Origin: Nostoc sp. NIES-3756
Lineage (GTDB): Bacteria; Cyanobacteriota; Cyanobacteriia; Cyanobacteriales; Nostocaceae
Length of the DNA stretch: 64,000 bases
Assembly (NCBI RefSeq): GCF_001548375.1
Contig: NZ_AP017295.1
Coordinates: 248,001-312,000, forward strand
Reading direction: 5' to 3'
Below, one piece after another: positions 18,475-26,035 of this stretch. How positions within the stretch are numbered: the first letter of the stretch is position 1; the number at the start of each line of letters is the position of its first letter. Both the position numbers and the translations under genes were made by a program. The notes beneath the pieces are model-generated. The model searched no databases, was not told the DNA's origin, and saw only the letters and a program-made list of their open reading frames with translations.

Positions 18475-19981
18475 ACTGGAGTTTAGACTAAGCAACAAAA
18501 AACGGCCCAGGAACGCTGAGTTGAAAGCAAACAGGCTTCAGGCATGAAAATCGACAATCTTAAGCAGATTCTGCTTGTTGTTTACGTGGCTTGGTTGTAG
18601 TTTTTCTGACAACAGGATAACGAATTCTACGTTGTCGTGGTATTCCTGATTTCCAGCCTGGGGACTTTCCGCGAGGTTTGGGTGGACGGGCAGGAGTACC
18701 AATTGTCGCTAAAATGCTGCTCATTGCCTGAGCAACCCTTCCCGGAGTCAAACTAACTAAAAACTTTTGCCAAGGTAGAGGGTTATCAGCAACGATATCA
18801 CGCGCCAACCACAATTCCCAAGTCATAATGGGCATTAAGTCGCTCCAACGCTCACATTGTTTAGGGGTAGTGAGTTTTGGAAGAGTCCAGTGTAAGCGTT
18901 GCTTCAAAAATCGATACCAGTGGTCAACAGTAAAACGACGCAGATAAAGTTGCCAAACTTCTTCTAAAGGCGGCATTTGTTCTCCAAGCCAAGCTAACCA
19001 CAAAGGTTTTGAAACTCTTGGAGTTCCTTGCTCATTCAAACGTTCAACCCGAATCAAGGACATTGGACGTGTAGCGCATAAGCGAAAGTGTAAATTTGAC
19101 CACAAGCTCACCTTGATACGTCCTAGTTTGACATGGTTTACTTCTATAGTTTGAGTGGCTTCACTCCATGTCGAAGCATCATTCAACTTAAATTTATCAC
19201 CATGCTTCTTCGGTCGTCCCTTGCCAGAATATGGTGGCGGTGCGCCCCATAAACATAAGTTTGAACGTAAACGGACAATAATATCTGCTTTGATATCGGC
19301 TGTTTTCAAAACGAAAGGGGCGCAGCCGTACTCACTGTCCCAAACCGAAATTGGTCTGGTAGGTAAATTTTCACAAACTTGTTGTAGTTGCCATGCTGCT
19401 TTTTGGATTGGGCTTTCCCAACTGGTAATTCGCTCATGCCTCAACGGTAATGCCCAACTGCCCGAACTCTCTGGTATCCAAGCAATGGTGCTATAACCCT
19501 GACCAACAGTAATTGGTTTGTCTCCCCCCATTGAAACACTGCTGTGTTCAATCGTCCTTTCCTGTAAAGTTACTGCATCTGGGCGTGACCAAGCTGTGTG
19601 GTCGCCAGCCAATAATGGACGACCCTGTTGTGGCATTTGTTTGATGTATAACTGCATTAATTTCTGCCGTTGTGGTCTGCTATCTTGCAATGCTTCGTAG
19701 ATACTTGGCCACTTATGTCTAAATGCTGTTGATAGCGATAAATCTGCCAAACTGTAAGCGTTCCGAGTCAGCAATATTGCATCCATCAGTTCAAAAGTTG
19801 CATCATGCGCTCTTCCCAAATAGCTGTACGCTGCTTGACGAAATTCCTCTAATTTGGCACGGTTCATATTGGCAGATGAGAGTTGGTGGTTCTTCTCTCA
19901 GCTTCTGCTAATAGGGGGACTGTGTTCAAGCACACCCCTTATTTTTTCGTTGTCGCACCGGGAACTAGTCTAAACTCCAGT
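18475..19981 (-). mobile_element. Complete IS701-family-like insertion sequence (1507 bp)
   Basis: Perfect 16-bp terminal inverted repeats, ACTGGAGTTTAGACTA at 18475-18490 and its complement at 19966-19981, enclose a single intact transposase gene. The tetranucleotide TCAT flanks both ends (18471-18474 and 19982-19985), a 4-bp target duplication as expected for IS701-type elements. The intact gene, repeats and duplication suggest recent movement. The family name is from transposase recognition by eye. Confidence 0.9.
18560..19867 (-). CDS. IS701-family-like DDE transposase
   Basis: A 435-residue cut-and-paste transposase filling the insertion sequence. Candidate catalytic acids are in LLAGDHTAWSRP, SVWDSEYGCAPF and the C-terminal FTVDHWYRFLKQRLHW block, typical of IS701/NF041680-like proteins, although the last motif shows Asp rather than the more common Glu next to His. 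The basic C terminus (PKPRGKSPGWKSG and RYPVVRKTTTKPRK) fits DNA binding. No frameshift or stop interrupts it, so it may be active. Confidence 0.9.
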   Translation of the reverse strand: MNRAKLEEFRQAAYSYLGRAHDATFELMDAILLTRNAYSLADLSLSTAFRHKWPSIYEALQDSRPQRQKLMQLYIKQMPQQGRPLLAGDHTAWSRPDAVTLQERTIEHSSVSMGGDKPITVGQGYSTIAWIPESSGSWALPLRHERITSWESPIQKAAWQLQQVCENLPTRPISVWDSEYGCAPFVLKTADIKADIIVRLRSNLCLWGAPPPYSGKGRPKKHGDKFKLNDASTWSEATQTIEVNHVKLGRIKVSLWSNLHFRLCATRPMSLIRVERLNEQGTPRVSKPLWLAWLGEQMPPLEEVWQLYLRRFTVDHWYRFLKQRLHWTLPKLTTPKQCERWSDLMPIMTWELWLARDIVADNPLPWQKFLVSLTPGRVAQAMSSILATIGTPARPPKPRGKSPGWKSGIPRQRRIRYPVVRKTTTKPRKQQAESA

Positions 19982-19998
19982 TCATATAGGTCTTCACG

Positions 19999-20151
19999 TT
20001 ACCAATCTTGTACTTCTGGTTGAAAAGGTCGAGTTTTTATCTCTTCAATAAATTTCATTTCTGCTTCCCAAACCGCGAGATTTGTTTGAGGTACAGTTAT
20101 TTCCTTTAGATGTGAGTTATCGGGAAATCTGTCTATAGAAGCTTCATTTGA
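19999..20151 (-). pseudogene. Possible 3' remnant of an unknown gene next to the IS
   Basis: A 50-codon open stretch ends in QPEVQDW and a TAA 17 bases from the insertion-sequence end. Its protein-like composition (ITVPQTNLAVWEAEMKFIEE) looks coding, but the frame is closed by a TGA upstream and has no start codon near its beginning. Its 5' part would have to lie where the small plus-strand genes now begin. It is probably a decayed gene end; the family is not recognised. Confidence 0.35.
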
Positions 20152-20173
20152 TCATGATTTCTTCAAAACGCTA

Positions 20174-20374
20174 ATGAAACAAGAAACATTTACTATTTTA
20201 TCCACTGTGTATGGCGAACTACAGCAGATAGCAGCAAGATTATACTCAGCCGCAGAACTAGCACTTCAAAATGATGATTTCGACGATGCTAGCCTACTTC
20301 AAAGCAGAGCAGATAAAATTTATGAGGAAGCTGAAAATATAGATACCTTGATAATTGAATTGGACGGACAATGA
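20174..20374 (+). CDS. Small helical protein of unknown function (first of a pair)
   Basis: A 66-residue acidic protein predicted to be two helices (VYGELQQIAARLYSAAELAL and LQSRADKIYEEAENIDTL). No family is recognised. Its stop codon overlaps the start of the next gene by ATGA, indicating translational coupling. No clear Shine-Dalgarno precedes the ATG. It sits between the gene remnant/IS and another unknown gene in an accessory stretch. Confidence 0.55.
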   Translation: MKQETFTILSTVYGELQQIAARLYSAAELALQNDDFDDASLLQSRADKIYEEAENIDTLIIELDGQ

Positions 20375-20559
20375 AAACTGTACAACAATTAAAAAATCGC
20401 ATTCTAGAATTAGGTAAACAAGCTGCACAGTTCAGTCAGCAAGCAGCTGAGATTAGTCAAACCAATCGTGAACAAAGCAAAATTTTAATGCAACAAGCTA
20501 AAGAAGCTAGTAGACGCTGCCAATTGTTGATACAAGAATTGAAAAGACAAAGTAATTAA
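20371..20559 (+). CDS. Small coiled-coil protein of unknown function (second of a pair)
   Basis: 62 residues, basic, Gln/Glu/Lys-rich and very probably one long amphipathic helix or coiled coil (ELGKQAAQFSQQAAEISQTN, ending LLIQELKRQ). It starts within the stop codon of the preceding acidic protein (ATGA). The opposite charge and coupled translation suggest that the two products interact, as in small two-gene modules such as toxin-antitoxin pairs, but no toxin signature is visible. A terminator follows about 80 bases later. Confidence 0.55.
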   Translation: MKTVQQLKNRILELGKQAAQFSQQAAEISQTNREQSKILMQQAKEASRRCQLLIQELKRQSN

Positions 20560-20641
20560 TTAAAAGTAAAAGAGTCAATTGCAACATCAGCTATAGCTGT
20601 GGCGAAAATACTAATTAAAGGCATAAGTTGAGTTGAGGAAC

Positions 20642-20680
20642 AAAACCCAACACCCAAAAATTTTCCTATTGTTGGGTTTT
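20642..20680 (+). terminator. Intrinsic terminator after the small-gene pair
   Basis: AAAACCCAACA (20642-20652) and TGTTGGGTTTT (20670-20680) form a perfect 11-bp stem whose 3' arm ends in TTTT. Confidence 0.7.
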
Positions 20681-20819
20681 ACTCCTTAGCCTATCGCAAG
20701 CAAGCTGCAGCCCAACCTACATTTATTTCATAGTAAAGGTTTGAGTATTTTTACTGTTAACAATGAACTTTATTAGTTATTAACATTTTTATGTGTTACT
20801 TGATATGAGTTAGTAGTAA

Positions 20820-21287
20820 ATGGATATTACAAAACTAAAATGGACAAAGAATGTTACGCCTTTATACCCTAGAAGAGAAATAGAGTGGGCTTACAATCAA
20901 GAAAGACAAACTTTTAAATTACATTGGAGAAACAAAAACAAGCAAGATGAAAAAAATGCTAAAAATCCGGAAGAAGGAGATATAATTCTTCTTAGACAAC
21001 GAGGAAAAGTGACTCATCTTGTTAAATTATTAGACAATGATTTTAGTCGTGAGCCGCCAGATTCAATAAGTGAATTTAATATTTATCGTGATGTTGAAGT
21101 TGTTTGGATAACAGACAACTGGTGTAATCCTCCCAGCATTGACAAATTTTTCGAACCTAAAATTCAATTTCCACGAAGTGGGAAAGTATATAGACTAGAA
21201 AATCTGAAAGCGTATAAACAACGTTGGGATAAACAAGGATTATCTCACTTTCAACAGCACGTTTTAAAAGAATTAAAAATTTGTTAG
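20820..21287 (+). CDS. Unknown protein with a possible PUA/EVE-like fold
   Basis: A 155-residue soluble protein, rich in Lys, Trp and aromatic residues. The core GDIILLRQRGKVTHLVKLLDN followed by EFNIYRDVEVVWITDN resembles the strand pattern of PUA/EVE-type modules that read modified bases or RNA, but this is inference from pattern only. No Shine-Dalgarno is evident. Upstream sequence is AT-rich and the gene lies in the accessory segment after the IS. Confidence 0.6.
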   Translation: MDITKLKWTKNVTPLYPRREIEWAYNQERQTFKLHWRNKNKQDEKNAKNPEEGDIILLRQRGKVTHLVKLLDNDFSREPPDSISEFNIYRDVEVVWITDNWCNPPSIDKFFEPKIQFPRSGKVYRLENLKAYKQRWDKQGLSHFQQHVLKELKIC

Positions 21288-21400
21288 AAATTCTCACCGT
21301 TGTTATCCAGCAGATTGCATAAAAATCTTTCATCAAACCTAAGAGTCCTTGGAAGAGAAATTATAGTCTTACTCTCCCATCCATTTCCAGGAGTCGAAAG

Positions 21401-21784
21401 ATGAAAGTATTTTCTAATTTATTTAAAATTACTGCTGTAGTCGCCATTTTAACCCCGACTCTGCCAATAAATACTGCCTCGGCTCAACAAAGCTATCCAT
21501 TGACCTGTCGTGGCGGTGGTACATTATCTATACGCAATGATGGCAACAATGGTGTGCGAATTGGTTTCCAAGCAGGGCCAGGTGCGGCTACCGCAGGTTT
21601 ATCTCCAGGCCAATGCACCTGGTCAGACCGTGCATTCCGTTCTGGTGAACCAACAGCTATTTGTGACAGTGCTATCAGTGCATCTCAATATGTCGGTCTG
21701 TTAGTTCGCTCAGATCAGTATCCCATTCTCCAAGTTTATAATGATGGTCGCGGCTGTATGCGAGTAACAAGGGTTGGCCCTTGA
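21401..21784 (+). CDS. Small secreted protein of unknown function
   Basis: 127 residues with a clear signal peptide (KITAVVAILTPTLPINTASA, then QQ). The mature part has four cysteines and a beta-rich pattern (LTCRGGGTLSIRND, GQCTW, ICDS, GRGCMRVTRV) suggesting disulfides in the periplasm or outside the cell. CAGGAG lies a few bases before the ATG. It is followed by a copy of the dispersed GTAGTAAGGACTTTAGT repeat. Confidence 0.7.
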   Translation: MKVFSNLFKITAVVAILTPTLPINTASAQQSYPLTCRGGGTLSIRNDGNNGVRIGFQAGPGAATAGLSPGQCTWSDRAFRSGEPTAICDSAISASQYVGLLVRSDQYPILQVYNDGRGCMRVTRVGP

Positions 21785-21802
21785 GTCGATGTCATAATTC
21801 AA

Positions 21803-21857
21803 GTTTGTAGTAAGGACTTTAGTCCTCAAGAAAAGGCTAAAGCCTTTTCTACGAACT
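21803..21857. repeat. Dispersed palindromic repeat (GTAGTAAGGACTTTAGT family)
   Basis: AGTTTGTAG and CTACGAACT pair at the ends with internal hairpins AGGACTTTAGTCCT and AAAAGGCTAAAGCCTTTT. It is the same family as the repeats at the nirA-nrtA, nrtA-nrtB and MFS-narB junctions. Confidence 0.75.
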
Positions 21858-21870
21858 GAACCTATACAAC

Positions 21871-23322
21871 TTATCCTCTACGGAGTTTTACCTGCAATTC
21901 ATCTTTGATACGATTGAGGATAGAATTTTCATCCAGGGTAGACAAAATCCTGTTAATTACTGCTTTCGGCCCATCCGGCCCCCATGTCGCACCATTGGCT
22001 AAATATTCTTTGGTAACTTGTCCAATAGCGTAGGAAGACACACCAGCCACCCCGGCTTGAGTTAGTGCGACTGAGATATAAGGGCCAATGGCGACACCTG
22101 CTGTAGCTGTGGCGGAAATGCCTAGTAAAGTTTTTAACCCACTTAATCCTAAGTTTGCCAGTAGTTCACTAACACCAATACCACCCATACTTAAGGCAAT
22201 TTTCTGCAATAATTGCACAGCACCAGCTTCAGTCATGGGGATGCCGTAGAGTTTAGATAAGCCTAAGATTAAAGAAATATCGATTACTATACTGCTCAGT
22301 ATATCTACTACGGTAACAGGGTTGAGAGCGATCGCCACAGCTTTAGTCATCACCGCCTTCCAAATCAACTGATTGGCGTTCTGTTCCCGAATCATCAGTT
22401 TACGCTGTACCAGTTGCTCATTTACATTATCAGCAAACAGCATCGTATTCAGGGCGACTAAAGCCTTACCCTCACGTTGCAAAATCTCTAGAATTTTCAC
22501 CTTGAGTTCCGCTACTTGCGCGTTACCTGTACGCACCTGTACACCCCTACTCCCATCAGGACGACGCACCGCCGTTTTTACCAGTGGTGACGCAGCAGCC
22601 ATGACAATTTCTAACGGTGTGAGTAACTCCCGCACCCGTTCATCCCGAATTTTTTGGTAAATCGCCATCCTATCTGCTTCAGGATACTGATCTACTTTGT
22701 TGAATACTAAAATAATGGGTTTACCTGCTTCCCGTAACAGAGAAAGGGCTTCATGTTCAATCTTCGTCATGTCCCCAGAAATTACAAACAGAATTAAATC
22801 TGCTTGCTTGGCTATCTGTTCCGCCAAAGCGGCACGGGTGTCTCCATCAATCTCGTCTAAACCTGGGGTGTCGATTAATTCGATTTGCGATCGCCCGGCA
22901 GATGGTAAAGTAACACGCAAAGCACGCTCAGTTTCCCCTATCAATTCTTCGCTGATACTCCAATTTACCCGTTGAGCCGCACGAGTCACGCCATGCAAAG
23001 GCCCAGTTTCAAATACTGACTCCCCAACCAAAGCATTAAGTAAAGAAGACTTACCCCGTCCCACCATTCCAAAAGCAGCAATTTGTACTACCATGCTGTC
23101 CAACTTGCCTAACATGGTTTCCAAATCAGCTATTTCCGACTCTAAACCAGCCTTTTCCTGAGAACTGAGGTCAATATTATCTACTAAATTCCGTAGCGCC
23201 GACTGTGCTTGTTTATAGTTAAGTTCTGCTTGAATATCTTCAAAACTAAAAATGGCGCTATCAAGTTCTTCTTCCCAGTTGGGTGAGTCGCTGTGATGCG
23301 GTTCAGGCAATGTGGAAGTCAT
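21871..23322 (-). CDS. Membrane-associated GTPase with DUF697-type C terminus
   Basis: A 483-residue GTP-binding protein. After an N-terminal helical region, the G domain has the P-loop GMVGRGKSSLLNALVG, G3 DTPGLDEIDG and G4 NKVDQ in Era/dynamin-like spacing. The C-terminal half has hydrophobic helices and glycine-rich segments (PVTVVDILSSIVIDISLILG, LGISATATAGVAIGPYISVA) typical of DUF697-like GTPases that bind membranes. The cellular role is not established; membrane remodelling or stress functions have been proposed for the class. The ATG at 23322 is the natural start. Confidence 0.82.
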   Translation of the reverse strand: MTSTLPEPHHSDSPNWEEELDSAIFSFEDIQAELNYKQAQSALRNLVDNIDLSSQEKAGLESEIADLETMLGKLDSMVVQIAAFGMVGRGKSSLLNALVGESVFETGPLHGVTRAAQRVNWSISEELIGETERALRVTLPSAGRSQIELIDTPGLDEIDGDTRAALAEQIAKQADLILFVISGDMTKIEHEALSLLREAGKPIILVFNKVDQYPEADRMAIYQKIRDERVRELLTPLEIVMAAASPLVKTAVRRPDGSRGVQVRTGNAQVAELKVKILEILQREGKALVALNTMLFADNVNEQLVQRKLMIREQNANQLIWKAVMTKAVAIALNPVTVVDILSSIVIDISLILGLSKLYGIPMTEAGAVQLLQKIALSMGGIGVSELLANLGLSGLKTLLGISATATAGVAIGPYISVALTQAGVAGVSSYAIGQVTKEYLANGATWGPDGPKAVINRILSTLDENSILNRIKDELQVKLRRG

Positions 23323-23379
23323 GTCAATTTTGGATTTACCTCTTTTCCGATCCTATAGCACATAAGAGGGGAGTTGGGA

Positions 23380-23488
23380 AAAGGGAAAAGGGGAAAGGGG
23401 AAAGGGTAAGGGGAGGAAAACTATGAACTATGGACTATCGACTGTGGACTATGGACTAATGACTAATGACTAAATGACTAATGACCAA
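23380..23488. repeat. Short tandem repeats (GGGGAAA and GGACTAT/ATGACTA)
   Basis: A purine tract of GGGGAAA units runs into GAACTATGGACTATCGACTG and several ACTAATG heptamers, between two minus-strand genes. Confidence 0.8.
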
Positions 23489-23494
23489 CAACAA

Positions 23495-23521
23495 AGCAGA
23501 CCAGTCAAACACTGATCTGCT
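23495..23521 (-). terminator. Intrinsic terminator of RRM gene
   Basis: On the minus strand AGCAGATCAGT and ACTGGTCTGCT form an 11-bp stem (one G-U pair) with a five-base loop, followed by TTGTTGTT. It lies about 30 bases after the stop codon. Confidence 0.75.
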
Positions 23522-23549
23522 AATGCAAATACTGAATTTTAGTTAAGAT

Positions 23550-23861
23550 TTAATACTGGCGGGAGTAACCACCATTATTTCTTCCCCAACTACCACCGCC
23601 AGAACGAGCGGGTCTATCTTCCTTTGGACGAGCTTTATTAACTTTCATAACACGGCCCATCCATTCAGCACCATCTAGAGCTTGAATGGCGGCGTCTTCT
23701 GCGGTTGATGATTCCATTTCTACGAAACCAAAACCGCGCAAGCGCCCTGTTTCCCTATCAGTGGGTAACTGAACGCGCGTGACTGTACCGTACTCGGAAA
23801 ATACTTTAGTAAGGTCGTCTTGAGTGACGGTGTAGGATAGGTTCCCTACGTATATTGACAT
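23550..23861 (-). CDS. Glycine-tailed RRM RNA-binding protein (Rbp family)
   Basis: 103 residues: one RRM with RNP2 IYVGNL and RNP1 RGFGFVEM, and a short Gly/Arg tail (GGGSWGRNNGGYSRQY). This is the cyanobacterial cold-responsive Rbp type resembling plant glycine-rich RNA-binding proteins. The long upstream non-coding stretch (23862 onward) is typical of these genes, whose leaders are known in Anabaena to take part in temperature regulation. The exact rbp letter cannot be decided by eye. Confidence 0.92.
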   Translation of the reverse strand: MSIYVGNLSYTVTQDDLTKVFSEYGTVTRVQLPTDRETGRLRGFGFVEMESSTAEDAAIQALDGAEWMGRVMKVNKARPKEDRPARSGGGSWGRNNGGYSRQY

Positions 23862-24050
23862 GAAACTCTCCAGAATCCATTGATGCAGAGATGTTTATCG
23901 GGAAGCCGCCTGCAATTATTACTAAAAACAAGACACGTGTCGCCGTTAACTTCTCTATTTTAGATGTTACCACATCTTTATTATTAGTAAAGCTTTTGGC
24001 GATATTTTTGTGTAAATGTATGGTAAAATACGAAATTTTTATAATAACTA

Positions 24051-25172
24051 TTAAGTTTGTAGAGAGAAATCTTCTGGATCGACTCCCCAATTTACCCAAC
24101 AGATGGCTTCACGAGCTGATTTTGTCTGTGGTGGAACCCGCAAAACGTGGACGAATCCTGTGCTGGGGCAGGTCATTTTTAATAAGTAGATTGGCTCAAC
24201 ATCAATGGGGTTGTCAATCTGTAAAAGGGTATAATCTGTCCAGTTATCCAGTTCTACTGCTTGTAATTCTTGGCAGATACGCACGTAACCAATACCTTGA
24301 ATTAACACACGGCGTAGTTCGGCGTTTGTTTCGGTTAATAGCCATTGAGCTTGCCATTGTTGTGGGTGGACTTTGCCGTATTTTTCCGGTAGGGTGACTC
24401 CGTGATAAAAGTAAAAACTTTGTCCATCTGCAAACTGAAGTGCTGGTTCGCCTTCGGCGTGAAATAGATTTTCATTATCGAAGGATATTTTAGTAGGGCG
24501 ATCGCATACAAAACAACAGTCTTCAAAAGGAAATATAATTACCCTTGCACGTACCACGTTCTCTACAAATTGATAAAGTTTAGGGTCATAATAACCATGA
24601 ATTTCTGAAACAAAAAAATCTAACTTAGCGGCAATAACAAACCAATCAAATGAAGAAATAGCCTGTGCATTTATTTTTTTAGACCAAAGCTGCCAAACTA
24701 ACTCAGATTGATTCACGCTACGGCTTAAACTCACTAAGTCTATTCTTTGTCTATCTATTAAATCTAATTCATGGTATTCTACAAGTTCATAATCCAAATC
24801 ATCTAACTCTACCTGAGATAAAGGCATAAATAAATTATCTGTATCAATAGAGCCAGCCAAATCTTTTTCTAAAATGATTCGTCTTACTAATTCTCTTAGC
24901 TCGCTTTTTACAAAAATCTCTAAATCATCAACATGATTAGCTTCTAATTTTTCTTGATTTGCTTTTAGTAATAGCATTTCTTTACCGGCTGTATAAGGGC
25001 TATTACAAAAAATCAATTTTGGAGTTTTTTTGCCCACTAAGGAATACAAACTCTCAATAACTTCTTCAGCTTTTTTTCTATCAATTGGCTCAGAAGAAAG
25101 TAAAATATTTCGCCATTTTCCTAAGTAAGACGGTATCAAAACTCTTTGCTCAGGAGTTAACAGATTTATCAT
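24051..25172 (-). CDS. DUF6745-like protein of unknown function
   Basis: A 373-residue soluble protein. Features recalled from the DUF6745 family are seen in the C-terminal half: LFHAEGEPALQFADGQSFYFYHGVTLPE, then QQWQAQWLLTETNAELRRVLIQGIGYVR, then VHVLRVPPQTKSAREAICWVNWG. The N-terminal half is helical and contains no recognised motif. The biochemical activity of the family is unknown. The small gene 105 bases upstream on the same strand appears to be its usual partner. Family assignment is from memory. Confidence 0.65.
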   Translation of the reverse strand: MINLLTPEQRVLIPSYLGKWRNILLSSEPIDRKKAEEVIESLYSLVGKKTPKLIFCNSPYTAGKEMLLLKANQEKLEANHVDDLEIFVKSELRELVRRIILEKDLAGSIDTDNLFMPLSQVELDDLDYELVEYHELDLIDRQRIDLVSLSRSVNQSELVWQLWSKKINAQAISSFDWFVIAAKLDFFVSEIHGYYDPKLYQFVENVVRARVIIFPFEDCCFVCDRPTKISFDNENLFHAEGEPALQFADGQSFYFYHGVTLPEKYGKVHPQQWQAQWLLTETNAELRRVLIQGIGYVRICQELQAVELDNWTDYTLLQIDNPIDVEPIYLLKMTCPSTGFVHVLRVPPQTKSAREAICWVNWGVDPEDFSLQT

Positions 25173-25277
25173 TTTCTGACTTTAAAATTATCTAGTAACC
25201 TCCGCAAGCTTCAAAACGCAGAGGGGCGCAGAGGTTCAGGCAGAGGGGCGCGGAGGTTTTAAGAAGGAGTGGGATTT

Positions 25278-25571
25278 TTAATCAGCGACATAACGCCAAC
25301 CTTCAGGTTCGTATTCGCGTTGAATTTTCACCATCCAATGACCTTGAGGGATGGGAATTGCTTGATGTTCCTCATGGGTTAGCAAGGCGGTTTCAGACAA
25401 TACACGCAAGTAGAGTGTGCCATCTTTGTTAAATAATTGTGCCTCGCCCTTAGTGATGCGGTGCTTATGCCCTGTTACCTCGCCTTCAGCTAAAGTTAAG
25501 TGAGGTATCATTTCTCCTGTAACTTCTTGTATAGGTAGTAAAATAACATCGCCTTGACGAATTGCCTGCAT
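25278..25571 (-). CDS. Small beta-rich partner of the DUF6745-like protein
   Basis: 97 residues from the ATG at 25571 (MQAIRQGDVILL); an upstream in-frame ATG at 25604 would add 11 residues. It has the recurring pattern RQGDV, GEVTGHKHRI, HEEHQAIPIPQGHW and REYEPEGWRYVAD, which I recognise as a widespread small protein often next to DUF6745 genes. The conserved His cluster (GHKHRI, THEEHQ) hints at a cupin-like metal site. Function unknown. Confidence 0.62.
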   Translation of the reverse strand: MQAIRQGDVILLPIQEVTGEMIPHLTLAEGEVTGHKHRITKGEAQLFNKDGTLYLRVLSETALLTHEEHQAIPIPQGHWMVKIQREYEPEGWRYVAD

Positions 25572-25604
25572 AGTTTTATTCCAGGGGATGAGTAAAAACC
25601 CCAC

Positions 25605-26035
25605 TTCGCTTTTTCTCTCAAGTTTGGTTTAATTTTGGCACAGGAAATTGGGGAGTGGGGAGCGGCGAGAGACAAGGGAGACAAGGGAGACAAGAAAGAA
25701 ATTATTAACTCCTGCCTCCTGCCTCCTGCCTCCTGCCTCCTTCCTCCTGCCTCCTTCCTCCTGCCTTAAGATAAACTCACGGGGTATTTTGCAAACAATA
25801 GTCGCCAATTATGCCGTTGATAAGTTAAAGATGGAAATAGCTGGAAATTCCGTTTGCATTCTTCTAACATATGCTCTAGAAAGGACTACAACCGAAGTTT
25901 GAAGGATTTTCAACTCACACACAATTTTTGATGAGGCTCAAACTCAAGCAATCGTGACGTTTCATCTTGACAATTCACCGAAATTACATCAATTTGACTG
26001 TTTAGCTTCATAGCTATTCTTTTTTTTGAAATTCC
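25605..26035. other. 431-base spacer upstream of topA with heptamer repeats
   Basis: No gene is seen. It contains a GGGAGACAA tandem, then a long CTCCTGC heptamer array (25709-25767), then AT-rich sequence holding the topA promoter. Confidence 0.55.
25709..25767. repeat. CTCCTGC / CTCCTTC heptamer tandem array
   Basis: About eight consecutive heptamers alternate CTCCTGC and CTCCTTC. The array is preceded by three GGGAGACAA units. Confidence 0.9.

Noticed and set aside
23891..24397. 168-codon plus-strand frame
   Set aside because: It overlaps the DUF6745-like gene and RRM leader on the opposite strand and shows no domain.
25709..25767. Possible CRISPR-like array
   Set aside because: Units are 7 bases long with no unique spacers; it is a short tandem repeat.
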